Shown: positions 17,907-25,422 of the stretch, one piece after another
Layout: the number at the start of each line of letters is the position of its first letter
How positions within the stretch are numbered: position 1 is the first letter of the stretch
Origin: Geobacter sp. AOG1
GTDB taxonomy: Bacteria; Desulfobacterota; Desulfuromonadia; Geobacterales; Geobacteraceae
Assembly (NCBI RefSeq): GCF_019972315.1
Contig: NZ_BLIZ01000001.1
Span: forward strand, 2,889,521-2,953,520
DNA: 64,000 nucleotides
Direction of reading: 5' to 3'
Translations under genes and position numbers: made by a program
The notes under the pieces: generated by a model
Database searches by the model: none
The model's input: only the letters and a program-made list of their open reading frames with translations
What the model was told of the DNA's origin: nothing

Positions 17907-18254
17907 ATGAAAACCCGCCTTATTCTCAAACCCGGCCAACGAGGCACCAAAAGTCTGATCAGCAAATACGGTGATGATCTTGTATGTGTTCGTTACAGAT
18001 ACGATCCAAAGACTCGTCAACGGTTAAAAACGATTGAACTGATTATCGAACGAAAAGAATGGGAGCCTCCACCGGAAAAGTTCTCAGCAGAAACTCTCGT
18101 TGCACTGAAAATAGAAGGATATGAAACCGAGTTGCGCAAGAAAGTCAAGGAAGCCGGGGGAATTTGGAAGCCGGATAGGCGGCTTTGGTTTGTTCAATAT
18201 GGAAAAATTTCCGGGACAATTCTGGAAAAGCATATATATAGATGCATTGGATAA
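17907..18254 (+). CDS. conserved hypothetical protein adjoining a palindrome array
   Basis: This protein of about 115 residues has an N-terminal basic block (KTRLILKPGQRGTKSL, then VCVRYRYD) and a C-terminal part with ELRKKVKEAGGIWKPDRRLW. I recall similar small proteins as recurrent hypotheticals in deltaproteobacteria, but cannot assign a function. I place the start at the ATG of MKTRL; an upstream in-frame start would add 26 residues of poor quality. The last codons (HIYRCIG) are written by the first palindrome unit of the array at 18230-18355, so gene and repeat are physically joined. A DNA-binding role at the palindromes is possible but only inferred. Confidence 0.6.
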   Translation: MKTRLILKPGQRGTKSLISKYGDDLVCVRYRYDPKTRQRLKTIELIIERKEWEPPPEKFSAETLVALKIEGYETELRKKVKEAGGIWKPDRRLWFVQYGKISGTILEKHIYRCIG

Positions 18255-18355
18255 GTAGCAATTTGCCAAAAAGCATCTATATGTATATGCCTAGTTTGCA
18301 TCTATATATAGATGCAAGTATCTACAAGCAGATGCATGCATATACATATAGATGC
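18230..18355. repeat. array of four 18-bp palindromes, GCATCTATATATAGATGC type
   Basis: Units are at 18230-18245 (16-bp variant), 18273-18290, 18298-18315 (perfect palindrome GCATCTATATATAGATGC) and 18338-18355. All share GCAT...GATGC or ATATGC ends around a TATATA core. The array lies between the 17907 gene and the first cassette gene. Its 18-bp size and GYATC...GATRC ends match the second array at 36091-36148. Confidence 0.85.
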
Positions 18356-18358
18356 CAA

Positions 18359-18387
18359 GTACTAACTGCTCAATAACGAGTTGGTAC
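18359..18387. other. attI-like or minimal recombination site at start of cassette array
   Basis: GTACTAAC (18359-18366) and GTTGGTAC (18380-18387) form an inverted pair 13 bp apart. The half-site GTTGGTA is the exact complement of TACCAAC at the far end of cassette 1, which is the relation expected between the 5' boundary of an integrated cassette and the R'' box of its own attC. Confidence 0.6.
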
Positions 18388-18403
18388 AAGAACGGAGAAC
18401 CAA

Positions 18404-19087
18404 ATGAATGAAATGGAAGCCTTGTTTGCTGAGTGGAAGAAGTTGGTTATGAATGAGGCCGATCATTTCGTTGAAGATGGAATCATTTATCCTGAAATGT
18501 GGAGTCAAGCTAGGAAGAAAATCCTATTCATTCTAAAAGAAACCAATGATTACAAGGGCAGCATTTCAAAATTGATTCACGATGCATCTACTATTCGCCC
18601 TAAAAGTGGACTCTGGGGTAGTCCCACGTTTCACAACATCGGCCGATGGGCCTACGGTCTTCTCAATTATCCCCAAAGCGTGGGCGCTTATAAGGCCGCA
18701 AATAATAATCGTAAAAAATCGGTACTTTCATGTTCGTTCATAAATTTAAAAAAAACGACCGGGGGTAGAACTGCTACCAAAACAGTAGATGAGAGTGCAC
18801 AGAAATACTCAAAATTTATTAGAAGACAAATTGAGATCATAGATCCTGAAATCATTGTTTTTGGTGGGACATTTCAGATTGTGAAAGACAATGTCATCCC
18901 AGAGTTGGCGAGAGTTTCTACACGAATTCATCAATTCGGAAGCATTATCTGTATTAATGCCAATCATCCTGCCTGCACTAAAAAGCGTACTCTGATTTAT
19001 GATCAAGTGGTTTTGAACTACCACAAATACATTTCTGAAAAAGAAAATTCTGAGGGCTCTGCCTCGGCAAGTTTGACGAAAATATGA
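18404..19087 (+). CDS. cassette-borne protein resembling the uracil-DNA glycosylase superfamily
   Basis: This 227-residue soluble protein shows ILFILKETNDY near residue 45, then CSFINLKKTTGG in the middle, PEIIVFGGT near residue 150 and NANHPAC near residue 190. The order and spacing resemble the UDG fold (substrate loop, central strand, terminal N-x-x-HP motif), but the classical catalytic residues are not clear, so enzymatic activity is uncertain. It is the single gene of integron cassette 1 (18381-19145); the stop codon is 3 bases before the attC. Base composition is AT-rich compared with the core genome. A repair or nucleic-acid-processing role is only inferred. Confidence 0.55.
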   Translation: MNEMEALFAEWKKLVMNEADHFVEDGIIYPEMWSQARKKILFILKETNDYKGSISKLIHDASTIRPKSGLWGSPTFHNIGRWAYGLLNYPQSVGAYKAANNNRKKSVLSCSFINLKKTTGGRTATKTVDESAQKYSKFIRRQIEIIDPEIIVFGGTFQIVKDNVIPELARVSTRIHQFGSIICINANHPACTKKRTLIYDQVVLNYHKYISEKENSEGSASASLTKI

Positions 19088-19089
19088 TG

Positions 19090-19151
19090 TACCAACCAGA
19101 GCGCTAGACCTGACCGATAAAGCCGTCAGGTCAGCGCCCGCGCCGTTAGGC
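19090..19151. other. attC recombination site of cassette 1
   Basis: 62 bp with R''-like TACCAAC (19090-19096) and R' GTTAGGC (19145-19151). The inner arms GCGCTAGACCTGAC and GTCAGGTCAGCGC form a long imperfect hairpin around CGATAAAGCC. The same arms occur inverted in the attC at 35548-35609, so the two arrays have drawn on a common cassette pool. Confidence 0.8.
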
Positions 19152-19167
19152 AATAAAGAGAAAAACC

Positions 19168-19518
19168 ATGAAATACCCGCATTTCACAGACAGTTTTCTA
19201 CTTGAGCTACCTGTGGATCAGGCATTTAATCTCTGTCTGAACCACATGAACTATGTGTCTAGCCACACACTTAAAAGCTTCAGTACGGACGACGCAAACG
19301 AACAAGAGTTTATCGAACATTTGCGGTCACCGTGGAGTTTCACAGTAGAAAAGGCAAACTTAAAGTTTCTCAAAATCAATGAAAGCCGAACTCAGGTGAA
19401 AGTTTTCGTCACGGCATTGCTTCCAATCAACTCATATGATTTTAGAGCCATAAAGAAAGTCCTGAGTTACTTGAAGAAGACAAAGTTTTTTGAGTCTGCA
19501 CTCCAAGGAAAGTCGTAA
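19168..19518 (+). CDS. cassette-borne hypothetical protein
   Basis: This 116-residue soluble protein has no recognised domain. The sequence is mixed alpha/beta with aromatic residues in the first half (SPWSFTVEKANLKFLKINES) and a basic C-terminus. The start at 19168 follows AAAGAG. It is the only gene of cassette 2 (19146-19610), and its stop lies 37 bp before the attC R'' box. Composition is AT-rich, unlike the core genome. Small orphan proteins of this sort are typical integron cargo. Confidence 0.65.
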   Translation: MKYPHFTDSFLLELPVDQAFNLCLNHMNYVSSHTLKSFSTDDANEQEFIEHLRSPWSFTVEKANLKFLKINESRTQVKVFVTALLPINSYDFRAIKKVLSYLKKTKFFESALQGKS

Positions 19519-19554
19519 GGCTGTATTGCGTTGAGCAATTGTGAAGTGAGGTCC

Positions 19555-19616
19555 GCCTAACACTCGGGTGCTGCTGCTTCCGCTTCGCTACACAGCAGAC
19601 CCTCGAGCCGTTGGAC
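19555..19616. other. attC recombination site of cassette 2
   Basis: 62 bp with R'' GCCTAAC (19555-19561) and R' GTTGGAC (19610-19616), both fitting the consensus RYYYAAC/GTTRRRY. The inner arms GGGTGCTGCTG and CAGCAGACCC pair. GCCTAAC is the exact complement of the GTTAGGC that begins this cassette, as expected for an integrated cassette. Confidence 0.85.
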
Positions 19617-19703
19617 GAATATCGGCACAGCATTCCGTGAGCAGGAATAGGCCAAGGCCGGACAGTAGCTAAAGACACTGGAATTTGTTTGGAGCAGATC
19701 AAC

Positions 19704-22175
19704 ATGCCACTCTTTGACACAGCTAATCGTATCCCCCAAAAATCCAGCCATACCGTCTGGCCGCTCTATCTGTTTCTTGCCATCTTTTTCATTGTCGGCA
19801 GCGGCTGTCTGCTCTATGCCCCAGTCAAGGCGGTGAAAACACTTCTCTTCATCCGGAATGCAGCCGTAACCACCGGAACCGTGGAAGATTTTGTGGCGAA
19901 GCGAGGCTCGAAATCGACTACCTACGCCCCCGCTGTCACCTTTCATACCCCGGATGGGAGGCTGATCAGGTTCACCTCCCGGATCAGCGGCAGCACATCG
20001 GCATACAACGTCGGGCAGCGGCTGGAGGTCTACTACGACCCGACAAACGAGGGGAACGCCGAGATCAAGGGGTTCATCCCTCTCTGGATGCCGGTCATCA
20101 TCCTCTCGGCCCTCGGACTTGCTTTCAGCGGGATTGGCGGGGGGATGATCTACGCCATTCGCCGTTCTGTAAAGGATGCGGAACAGAAGGAGGCGCTGCT
20201 ACGGAAGGGGGTGCCGGAGTGGAAGGCAGAATCGGACTGGCAGTCGGCAACGATCAGGTCAGCCACTGGCAGGGAAGCGGCTTTTTTCTGGCTGTTTGCC
20301 ACTGTCTGGAATGCCATTGCTCAGCCTACGGGATTCATCTGCATCAACGCTGTAATTTACGAAGGTAACCGTCTGGCGGCAATCGGACTGATGTTCCCCT
20401 TGGTTGGTTTCTGGCTCCTCTGGGAAGCAGTCAGAAGGACACTCCAGGTACGGATTTTCGGTGATATTCAGCTCCGGATGGACCCGTTCCCCTCCTCGAT
20501 CGGCGGAGAAGCCGGCGGTACGCTCGAACTTCCGGTCCGCTTCAGCAGCGGCAATGTCTTCGCGGTCTCTCTCAGCTGCGAGCAGGTTATCAAGCACCAT
20601 GATGGCAGCCGCAAAGAACTGGTCTGGCAGGAGGCCGGCTGTGCTGCGTCAACACTTGGACCTGCCGGCACACGGATCGCTTTCCGGGTTGCTGTTCCTG
20701 CCACCAAACCGCCAAGCAGCGATTCCCATCAGTGGACGGTACGTATCACCGCCGAACTTCCCGGCCTGGACCTGGATCGAAGCTTCGTCATTCCGGTAAT
20801 CCGAGAGGAATCGCCCCGGACATCCCGCCTGACCGTACCGCGGGCCCCTGACCTGATGCCCTGCGAAGAGCTCCCTGTCGGAACAGTACAGGTCGAACGT
20901 CAGGGGGGGAGGCTCCTGCTCCGCTACCCCTGTCGCCGGAATCTGATGACCGGATTGTTGTTCGCATTTTTCAGCGGCTGGTTTCTTGGGGGAACATCAA
21001 TCTTCGTGTTCAAATCGCCCGGCATGGGATTTGCGATCCTGCCCATTTTCGGCATGATCGGCGCAGGCTTGCTGCTTTATGCCGTATGGCTCTTAAGCAA
21101 CTCGCTTCAGGTTGCAGTCGGAGCAGGCGAACTATCCGTCGTGCGTCGATTATTCGGCATCCCGGTCTATAGTTCCCGCATAGAGACTGCTCTGGTCAGG
21201 AGAGTTGAAATCGTGAAATCCGGGGCACGCGGCACAGGAACATCCGCAAAACTGATCTACCGGATCACGGCCGATTGCGGCAATGGCACAACCATCACGC
21301 TGGGAGATGGAGTTGAAGGGAGAACCGTTGCCGAGGAGATCGCCCGACAGCTGCGACAGGTATGCGGGTTAATCGTCCCGGCAGCTGCACCGTTGGAGGG
21401 AAAGCAACAACTGCAGCCACAACCCATCGCCGTCACCACTGAAAGGACTCTCAAGGGCGCTGCGACAATGACCTGCCCGAAGTGCGGCGTGACACAGCCG
21501 ATCACCGATACATGCACCGCCTGTCAGGTGATCATTGCCAAGTACGTTAAGCGACAGTCATTGATGACGGGTTCGTCCCCATCCCCGGCAACAGAGGGAA
21601 GGCAAGCCAGCTACAAGCTCAGGTTTGTTATTGCGGTAATCAGCAGCATTGTCTGTATTGGGGGAGGATGGCAGTGGTGGGTATCCTCGAACCCGCATGC
21701 GGATCGCACGGCAGAGAGCAATTCGTACCGGAGTGAAAAGTTCAAGTTTGCCGTCTCTGTCCCTGCCGATTGGAAGAGATATTCCGTCAAGGAAGCGATC
21801 TCGTGCGCAACGATACGGAAGGAGTATGCGGACCAGTACCTGTTTCTGGCGAGCCCGTCAAAACCTGATGAATCACTGCTGGTTGTCAATATTTCAGGCG
21901 TCAGCCTTGACAACTTCAAGTCTTTTGGATGGGATGGATATGTTGCACAGGTCGCCGGCCGAAATACCGTAAAGTTCTCGGACATCAAAGACATCAACGG
22001 CCTGAAAGTGCATCGGATCGGGTACGAAATTGCCGGATCATACCGGGAGGACGCACTGTTTGAAGCAGGTAATAAACTGATCGAAATATATTTTTACGTG
22101 CCGCTCGGTAACAATACTGCAGACCGTGTCGCCGAAACGCGCGCCATTCTGGAAGACAATCTCCGTAAGTTGTAA
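19704..22175 (+). CDS. large membrane protein: DUF3592-like N-terminus, zinc ribbon, C-terminal extracytoplasmic domain
   Basis: This 823-residue protein begins with a transmembrane segment (LYLFLAIFFIVGSGCLL), a DUF3592-type soluble loop with VTFHTPDGR and YYDPTNEGNAEI, and a second TM pair. Further TM helices lie near residues 190-240 and 410-470. A short zinc ribbon follows (CPKCGVTQPITDTCTAC, near 21475), then a single TM helix and a C-terminal domain (SEKFKFAVSVPADWKRYSV onward) that resembles PsbP-like lipid- or ligand-binding domains. The ATG at 19704 is preferred over the in-frame TTG at 19689 because GGAG at 19691-19694 is well spaced for it. No function can be assigned. It stands alone, beginning right after the cassette array. 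Confidence 0.7.
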   Translation: MPLFDTANRIPQKSSHTVWPLYLFLAIFFIVGSGCLLYAPVKAVKTLLFIRNAAVTTGTVEDFVAKRGSKSTTYAPAVTFHTPDGRLIRFTSRISGSTSAYNVGQRLEVYYDPTNEGNAEIKGFIPLWMPVIILSALGLAFSGIGGGMIYAIRRSVKDAEQKEALLRKGVPEWKAESDWQSATIRSATGREAAFFWLFATVWNAIAQPTGFICINAVIYEGNRLAAIGLMFPLVGFWLLWEAVRRTLQVRIFGDIQLRMDPFPSSIGGEAGGTLELPVRFSSGNVFAVSLSCEQVIKHHDGSRKELVWQEAGCAASTLGPAGTRIAFRVAVPATKPPSSDSHQWTVRITAELPGLDLDRSFVIPVIREESPRTSRLTVPRAPDLMPCEELPVGTVQVERQGGRLLLRYPCRRNLMTGLLFAFFSGWFLGGTSIFVFKSPGMGFAILPIFGMIGAGLLLYAVWLLSNSLQVAVGAGELSVVRRLFGIPVYSSRIETALVRRVEIVKSGARGTGTSAKLIYRITADCGNGTTITLGDGVEGRTVAEEIARQLRQVCGLIVPAAAPLEGKQQLQPQPIAVTTERTLKGAATMTCPKCGVTQPITDTCTACQVIIAKYVKRQSLMTGSSPSPATEGRQASYKLRFVIAVISSIVCIGGGWQWWVSSNPHADRTAESNSYRSEKFKFAVSVPADWKRYSVKEAISCATIRKEYADQYLFLASPSKPDESLLVVNISGVSLDNFKSFGWDGYVAQVAGRNTVKFSDIKDINGLKVHRIGYEIAGSYREDALFEAGNKLIEIYFYVPLGNNTADRVAETRAILEDNLRKL

Positions 22176-22255
22176 GTTGCGAGGTCTAAAGACGCTGCTT
22201 GTCATTTTGTTAATGGATTATTCTTAAACATAATGACGATTCCAACAAGGCTTAC

Positions 22256-22280
22256 GACCCGCCCAAGAAGCTGGCGGGTC
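22256..22280 (+). terminator. possible terminator hairpin after the 19704 gene
   Basis: GACCCGCC (22256-22263) pairs with GGCGGGTC (22273-22280). It lacks a clear T tract, so this may be only an attenuator or a structural hairpin. Confidence 0.4.
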
Positions 22281-22318
22281 AAGCCATGCCCGTTGGGTAT
22301 ACCCGTCCGCAAGACAAG

Positions 22319-22352
22319 AAAAGCCCCGGTGGTCACAGGACCAACGGGGCTT
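22319..22352. terminator. bidirectional terminator between convergent genes
   Basis: AAAGCCCCGGTGGT pairs with ACCAACGGGGCTTT around CACAGG, with A/T runs on both sides. It lies just beyond the 3' end of the minus-strand gene at 22379. Confidence 0.8.
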
Positions 22353-22378
22353 TCTGACAGCGGCATACTTCCCTCTCC

Positions 22379-23161
22379 TCAATGCCTCCACGGCGGCGGA
22401 GGGGCATACCCGTCATCGTCCCACATCCGGTTTCTCGGCGGCTGGTATCTGCCGCAGGTGATAATCCCCTTGCGGCAGAGGGTTTCGCGCCATTCGTACC
22501 GGATGTATATCTTCTCCCACGCGCCGGACTCCGGCTCGAACTCAACCGTGCGCACCGGAGAATACTCCTCCCGACCGTAGCCTGTCCCGGCGCTTTCTTC
22601 CATCCTGTCGGCCGCCTTTGCCCTTTTTTCCATGGACGGTGCCGCCGGCGCGGCCGATCCCGATTGCCCCCGGAATAACCCAACCGACGGCTCGTAGTGG
22701 CGAACCTCGGGATAGACGGCAACAGCGATCACCCCCATGGCCGACTCATCTTTGAAAGCCGCGGCATAGGAATCGGCGGCGGTGGTGAAATAGAAACGGT
22801 TGACCCGGTCGTCCCCCGTGCGCCACCCGTTGTATTCTCCCACACCATAGGGTTCCAGGATGTACATTCTCTCCCTGTTTCCGAGCCACGATTTCTTGCC
22901 CGAGATGATGTTACGACCATCCACGGCTATAACGATGCCGACCCGCCGGTCCAGACGGTTGCGCACGACGATGCTGTAGTGATCCCCCCTTATCGCCTCC
23001 GCGTAAACCTTCCGGTTGTTTCCTCTCGCGGTTGCCGGGGACAAAGGGAGCTCACGCCCGTTGTCCGTCCTGACCCTTACATCCACTGCATCGCCGACCG
23101 AATCCGCCCATGCCCCGACGGTAAGCCCCATGAATACCAGCAAAAAAACCATCGTTCTCAT
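22379..23161 (-). CDS. secreted hypothetical protein
   Basis: This 260-residue protein has an N-terminal signal peptide (MRTMVFLLVFMGLTVGAWADS) with likely cleavage after AWA. The mature part begins with VDVRVRTDNGRELPL and contains a beta-rich core with IVVRNRLDRRVGIVIAVDGR and a YILEPYGVGEYNGWR segment, followed by an Ala/Pro-rich region and an Arg/Trp/Pro-rich tail. The start at 23161 is supported by GGAGGGG 4 bases upstream. I do not recognise the family by name; the core resembles periplasmic proteins of unknown function found widely in proteobacteria. Confidence 0.65.
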   Translation of the reverse strand: MRTMVFLLVFMGLTVGAWADSVGDAVDVRVRTDNGRELPLSPATARGNNRKVYAEAIRGDHYSIVVRNRLDRRVGIVIAVDGRNIISGKKSWLGNRERMYILEPYGVGEYNGWRTGDDRVNRFYFTTAADSYAAAFKDESAMGVIAVAVYPEVRHYEPSVGLFRGQSGSAAPAAPSMEKRAKAADRMEESAGTGYGREEYSPVRTVEFEPESGAWEKIYIRYEWRETLCRKGIITCGRYQPPRNRMWDDDGYAPPPPWRH

Positions 23162-23301
23162 ACGCCCCTCCCTGTCCTGCCGTGTAATTGACTCTTTGCA
23201 CGGTTAGACACGGGAGAGGCGAAAAAAGTTCCTGATAAACTGCAAAAAATTTCAGAACACGAGAAATGGCGCTGGTTCAGTTCCTTCGAGTGTAGAGTTG
23301 A

Positions 23302-24417
23302 TCACCATCTGATACGCAGCTCGACCATTTCCCCACCCCGCGCGGCGATCTGCGGCGGTTTTCGGAGTGTCCCAATTCGCTCCAGGCGCGTAACGAGAGC
23401 CGTAATTTTACGACCATCGATTTGAGCAAGGAGAATATGGCCCGCTTCGCCATACGCGCGGCGGACAATTCTGCCCTCAACACGTGTAACAGCTTCTTCG
23501 ACCGCCCCGGCAGCGCTGGCGGAGTCCTCAACCTGGAGGGCGATTTCGACCGGCTCTCCCCTCACCTCTCCCGCCGTCTCCGGCCGGTATTTCGCAGACG
23601 CAGCTGGCGCAGGCGGCCTTTCCATGACCTCAGCGGGAAACCTGGTGCCGGAAGCGCCGTCTTGTTGTCTCACCCCTCCGAACGCCTTCAGTTCTTCCCG
23701 GGCTCCCTTGCGTACCTCCATCGTTTCGGATTCCTGGGAAGGTGCCCCGCCCTTCATTGTCTCCGCCCGGGGCGCCACTGCCTTCGACCGTTGAGCGGCC
23801 GGACCGGAGCCGACTAATGGTGGGGAATACGCAGGAGCAGGAGGCTGGGTAGCAAGAGGGGCCGCTGCCGGTGGCGGCGGAGCGTAGCCGCCCCTGTCGG
23901 CGGCAGGAGGGGGGGCACCGGCCGGTGCTCCCGAAGCGACAGGCGGAGTTGCTGGCTGGGGCTGGGGGGACGCAGCCGAAGGAGCAGAAGGCCGCTGTTT
24001 CGGCTGCGGTACTGCGGAGGGTTGCATGACTTCCTCACGGCTCATGGTTGGGATATCGGTAAGGGGGACCTGGGGGGCGGTCGTCCGTGCCAGATAGTAG
24101 CCGGTAACGCAGAGAAAGACGAGAGCGAGCGCCTCCAGGGGGAGCTTGACGTGGAGCGGGAAGAAGAGCCGTTTCCAGAGAGCGGGCCTGGGCTCCGCTA
24201 CATCTTTCACCCGTGCCATGATCTTCGCGGTCAGCCAGGGTGGCGGTTCCACCTCGGGAAGGCTTTTCATGTGCGCGATTGTCCGTTGGAGGTCTGCCAG
24301 CGCCCCGCGGCAGCTCCCGCACGTTGCGAGGTGCGCCTCTATTTCCGACTTTTCCGTGGCGCTGACGACATTGTCGAGATAGTCAGACAGCCTGCGGCGT
24401 ATCTCCGTATGCTCCAT
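23302..24417 (-). CDS. zinc-finger anti-sigma factor
   Basis: This 371-residue membrane protein controls the adjacent sigma factor. The cytoplasmic N-terminus has the zf-HC2 motif HLATCGSC (residues about 30-37). One TM helix (LEALALVFLCVTGYYL, near residue 105) is followed by a long Pro/Ala/Gln-rich periplasmic linker and a folded C-terminal domain ending in VELRIRW that resembles the DUF4349 type. The start ATG at 24417 overlaps the sigma factor stop (TGATG), so the pair is translationally coupled, typical of ECF sigma/anti-sigma operons. A GTG one codon upstream is an alternative. Confidence 0.88.
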   Translation of the reverse strand: MEHTEIRRRLSDYLDNVVSATEKSEIEAHLATCGSCRGALADLQRTIAHMKSLPEVEPPPWLTAKIMARVKDVAEPRPALWKRLFFPLHVKLPLEALALVFLCVTGYYLARTTAPQVPLTDIPTMSREEVMQPSAVPQPKQRPSAPSAASPQPQPATPPVASGAPAGAPPPAADRGGYAPPPPAAAPLATQPPAPAYSPPLVGSGPAAQRSKAVAPRAETMKGGAPSQESETMEVRKGAREELKAFGGVRQQDGASGTRFPAEVMERPPAPAASAKYRPETAGEVRGEPVEIALQVEDSASAAGAVEEAVTRVEGRIVRRAYGEAGHILLAQIDGRKITALVTRLERIGTLRKPPQIAARGGEMVELRIRW

Positions 24418-25022
24418 CACAACTCTCCCACTGCCCGTTTCAGGCAGTCCTTCACCATTTCCCTGGCCCGGAACAGTCGGGACTTGACCGTCCCTTCCCG
24501 AACCTTGAGAATGGCGCAGATCTCATCGTAGGAAAAATCCTGCAGATCCCTCAGCACGATGGTCTCCCGAAACTCGGTGGCCAGGGCCTTGATACACCCC
24601 TGCAGCTTTTCATGGAGATCGAGCCGCTCCAGACGCTCCAAGGCGGATGGAGCGTGTGAGGGATGCTCATGGACAGGACAATCATCGTCGGTGGAGGACC
24701 CATCCAGGGAGAATGGCTCGTGCATCCGCTTTGTCTGGATCTGCTGGAACCGATTGCGCGACATGTTGACCACAATACTCGTCAGCCAGGTGGAGAAGCG
24801 CGATTCGCCGCGAAAGGAATCGATCTTCCGGAAGGCCGCGACAAAGACGTCCTGCACCACCTCGCAGGCATCATCGTAGTTTCCCGTGATCCTGAAGGCG
24901 ATATTGAGCATCCGCTTCTGGTATTTGTTCACCAGCGCCTCGAAGGAAGATACATTCCCTTTACGCCAGGATGCTACCAGAGCGGCATCGTCATCCATAG
25001 TGGTATCCCGTTCATGACTCAT
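24417..25022 (-). CDS. ECF-type RNA polymerase sigma factor
   Basis: This sigma-70 family factor of about 201 residues lacks region 3. Region 2 is seen in ALVNKYQKRMLNIAFRITGNYDDACEVVQDVF (split here as NKYQKRMLNIAFRITGN and DDACEVVQDVF), and region 4 in LATEFRETIVLRDLQDFSY and YDEICAILKVREGTVKSRL. It should direct transcription in response to an envelope signal sensed by the downstream anti-sigma factor. The start is uncertain: ATG 25022 is used, while ATG 24998 (MDDDAAL) is equally plausible. No ECF promoter could be identified confidently upstream. Confidence 0.9.
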   Translation of the reverse strand: MSHERDTTMDDDAALVASWRKGNVSSFEALVNKYQKRMLNIAFRITGNYDDACEVVQDVFVAAFRKIDSFRGESRFSTWLTSIVVNMSRNRFQQIQTKRMHEPFSLDGSSTDDDCPVHEHPSHAPSALERLERLDLHEKLQGCIKALATEFRETIVLRDLQDFSYDEICAILKVREGTVKSRLFRAREMVKDCLKRAVGEL

Positions 25023-25091
25023 ACAATAAGACAATCCCACATCTGTTTATGTTCCCCGCCTTCAGATAGACATATTCCCAATCATGGACGC

Positions 25092-25382
25092 CTATGCGAT
25101 CTGGATCATTTTGTTCACGGTTTTTCCCTCAATAATGCCATCGACAGCGCTGACGTAGGCTTTGTAATGATCGGTGCTCATGTGCTTTTCCAGGCAGGTC
25201 GCATTCTCCCAGTTCTCGTAGAAGACAAATACGGCGGGATCAGCGTTGTCCTGATGGAGGCGGTACTCGATGCACCCCTGCTCTTTCCTGGTCGGTGCGA
25301 CGAGCTTCAACAGTTCCGTTTTGACGGCTGCAATGGAATCCTTCTTGGCTACGAGCTTTGCCACTACCGTTATTGTTGACAT
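25092..25382 (-). CDS. antibiotic biosynthesis monooxygenase (ABM) family protein
   Basis: This 96-residue ferredoxin-like-fold protein is of the YgiN/ABM type. It opens MSTITVVAKLVAKKDSI and contains EQGCIEYRLHQDN and VFVFYENWEN, followed by HMSTDHYKAYV. These small dimeric proteins oxidise quinones or other aromatic compounds, or act as heme-degrading or stress proteins; the substrate cannot be told. The start at 25382 is preceded by AAAGG at suitable spacing. It is 41 bp downstream of the iron-sulfur protein and may be co-transcribed with it. Confidence 0.82.
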   Translation of the reverse strand: MSTITVVAKLVAKKDSIAAVKTELLKLVAPTRKEQGCIEYRLHQDNADPAVFVFYENWENATCLEKHMSTDHYKAYVSAVDGIIEGKTVNKMIQIA

Positions 25383-25422
25383 AGTTAACCTTTCTTTCTG
25401 CGTGCATGGTTGCCAGCGCCAT

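Noticed and set aside
18230-18355. Palindromes as CRISPR repeats
   Set aside because: Units are fully palindromic, only 18 bp, with irregular spacing of 2-30 bp and no spacer-like unique segments of equal length; no cas genes.
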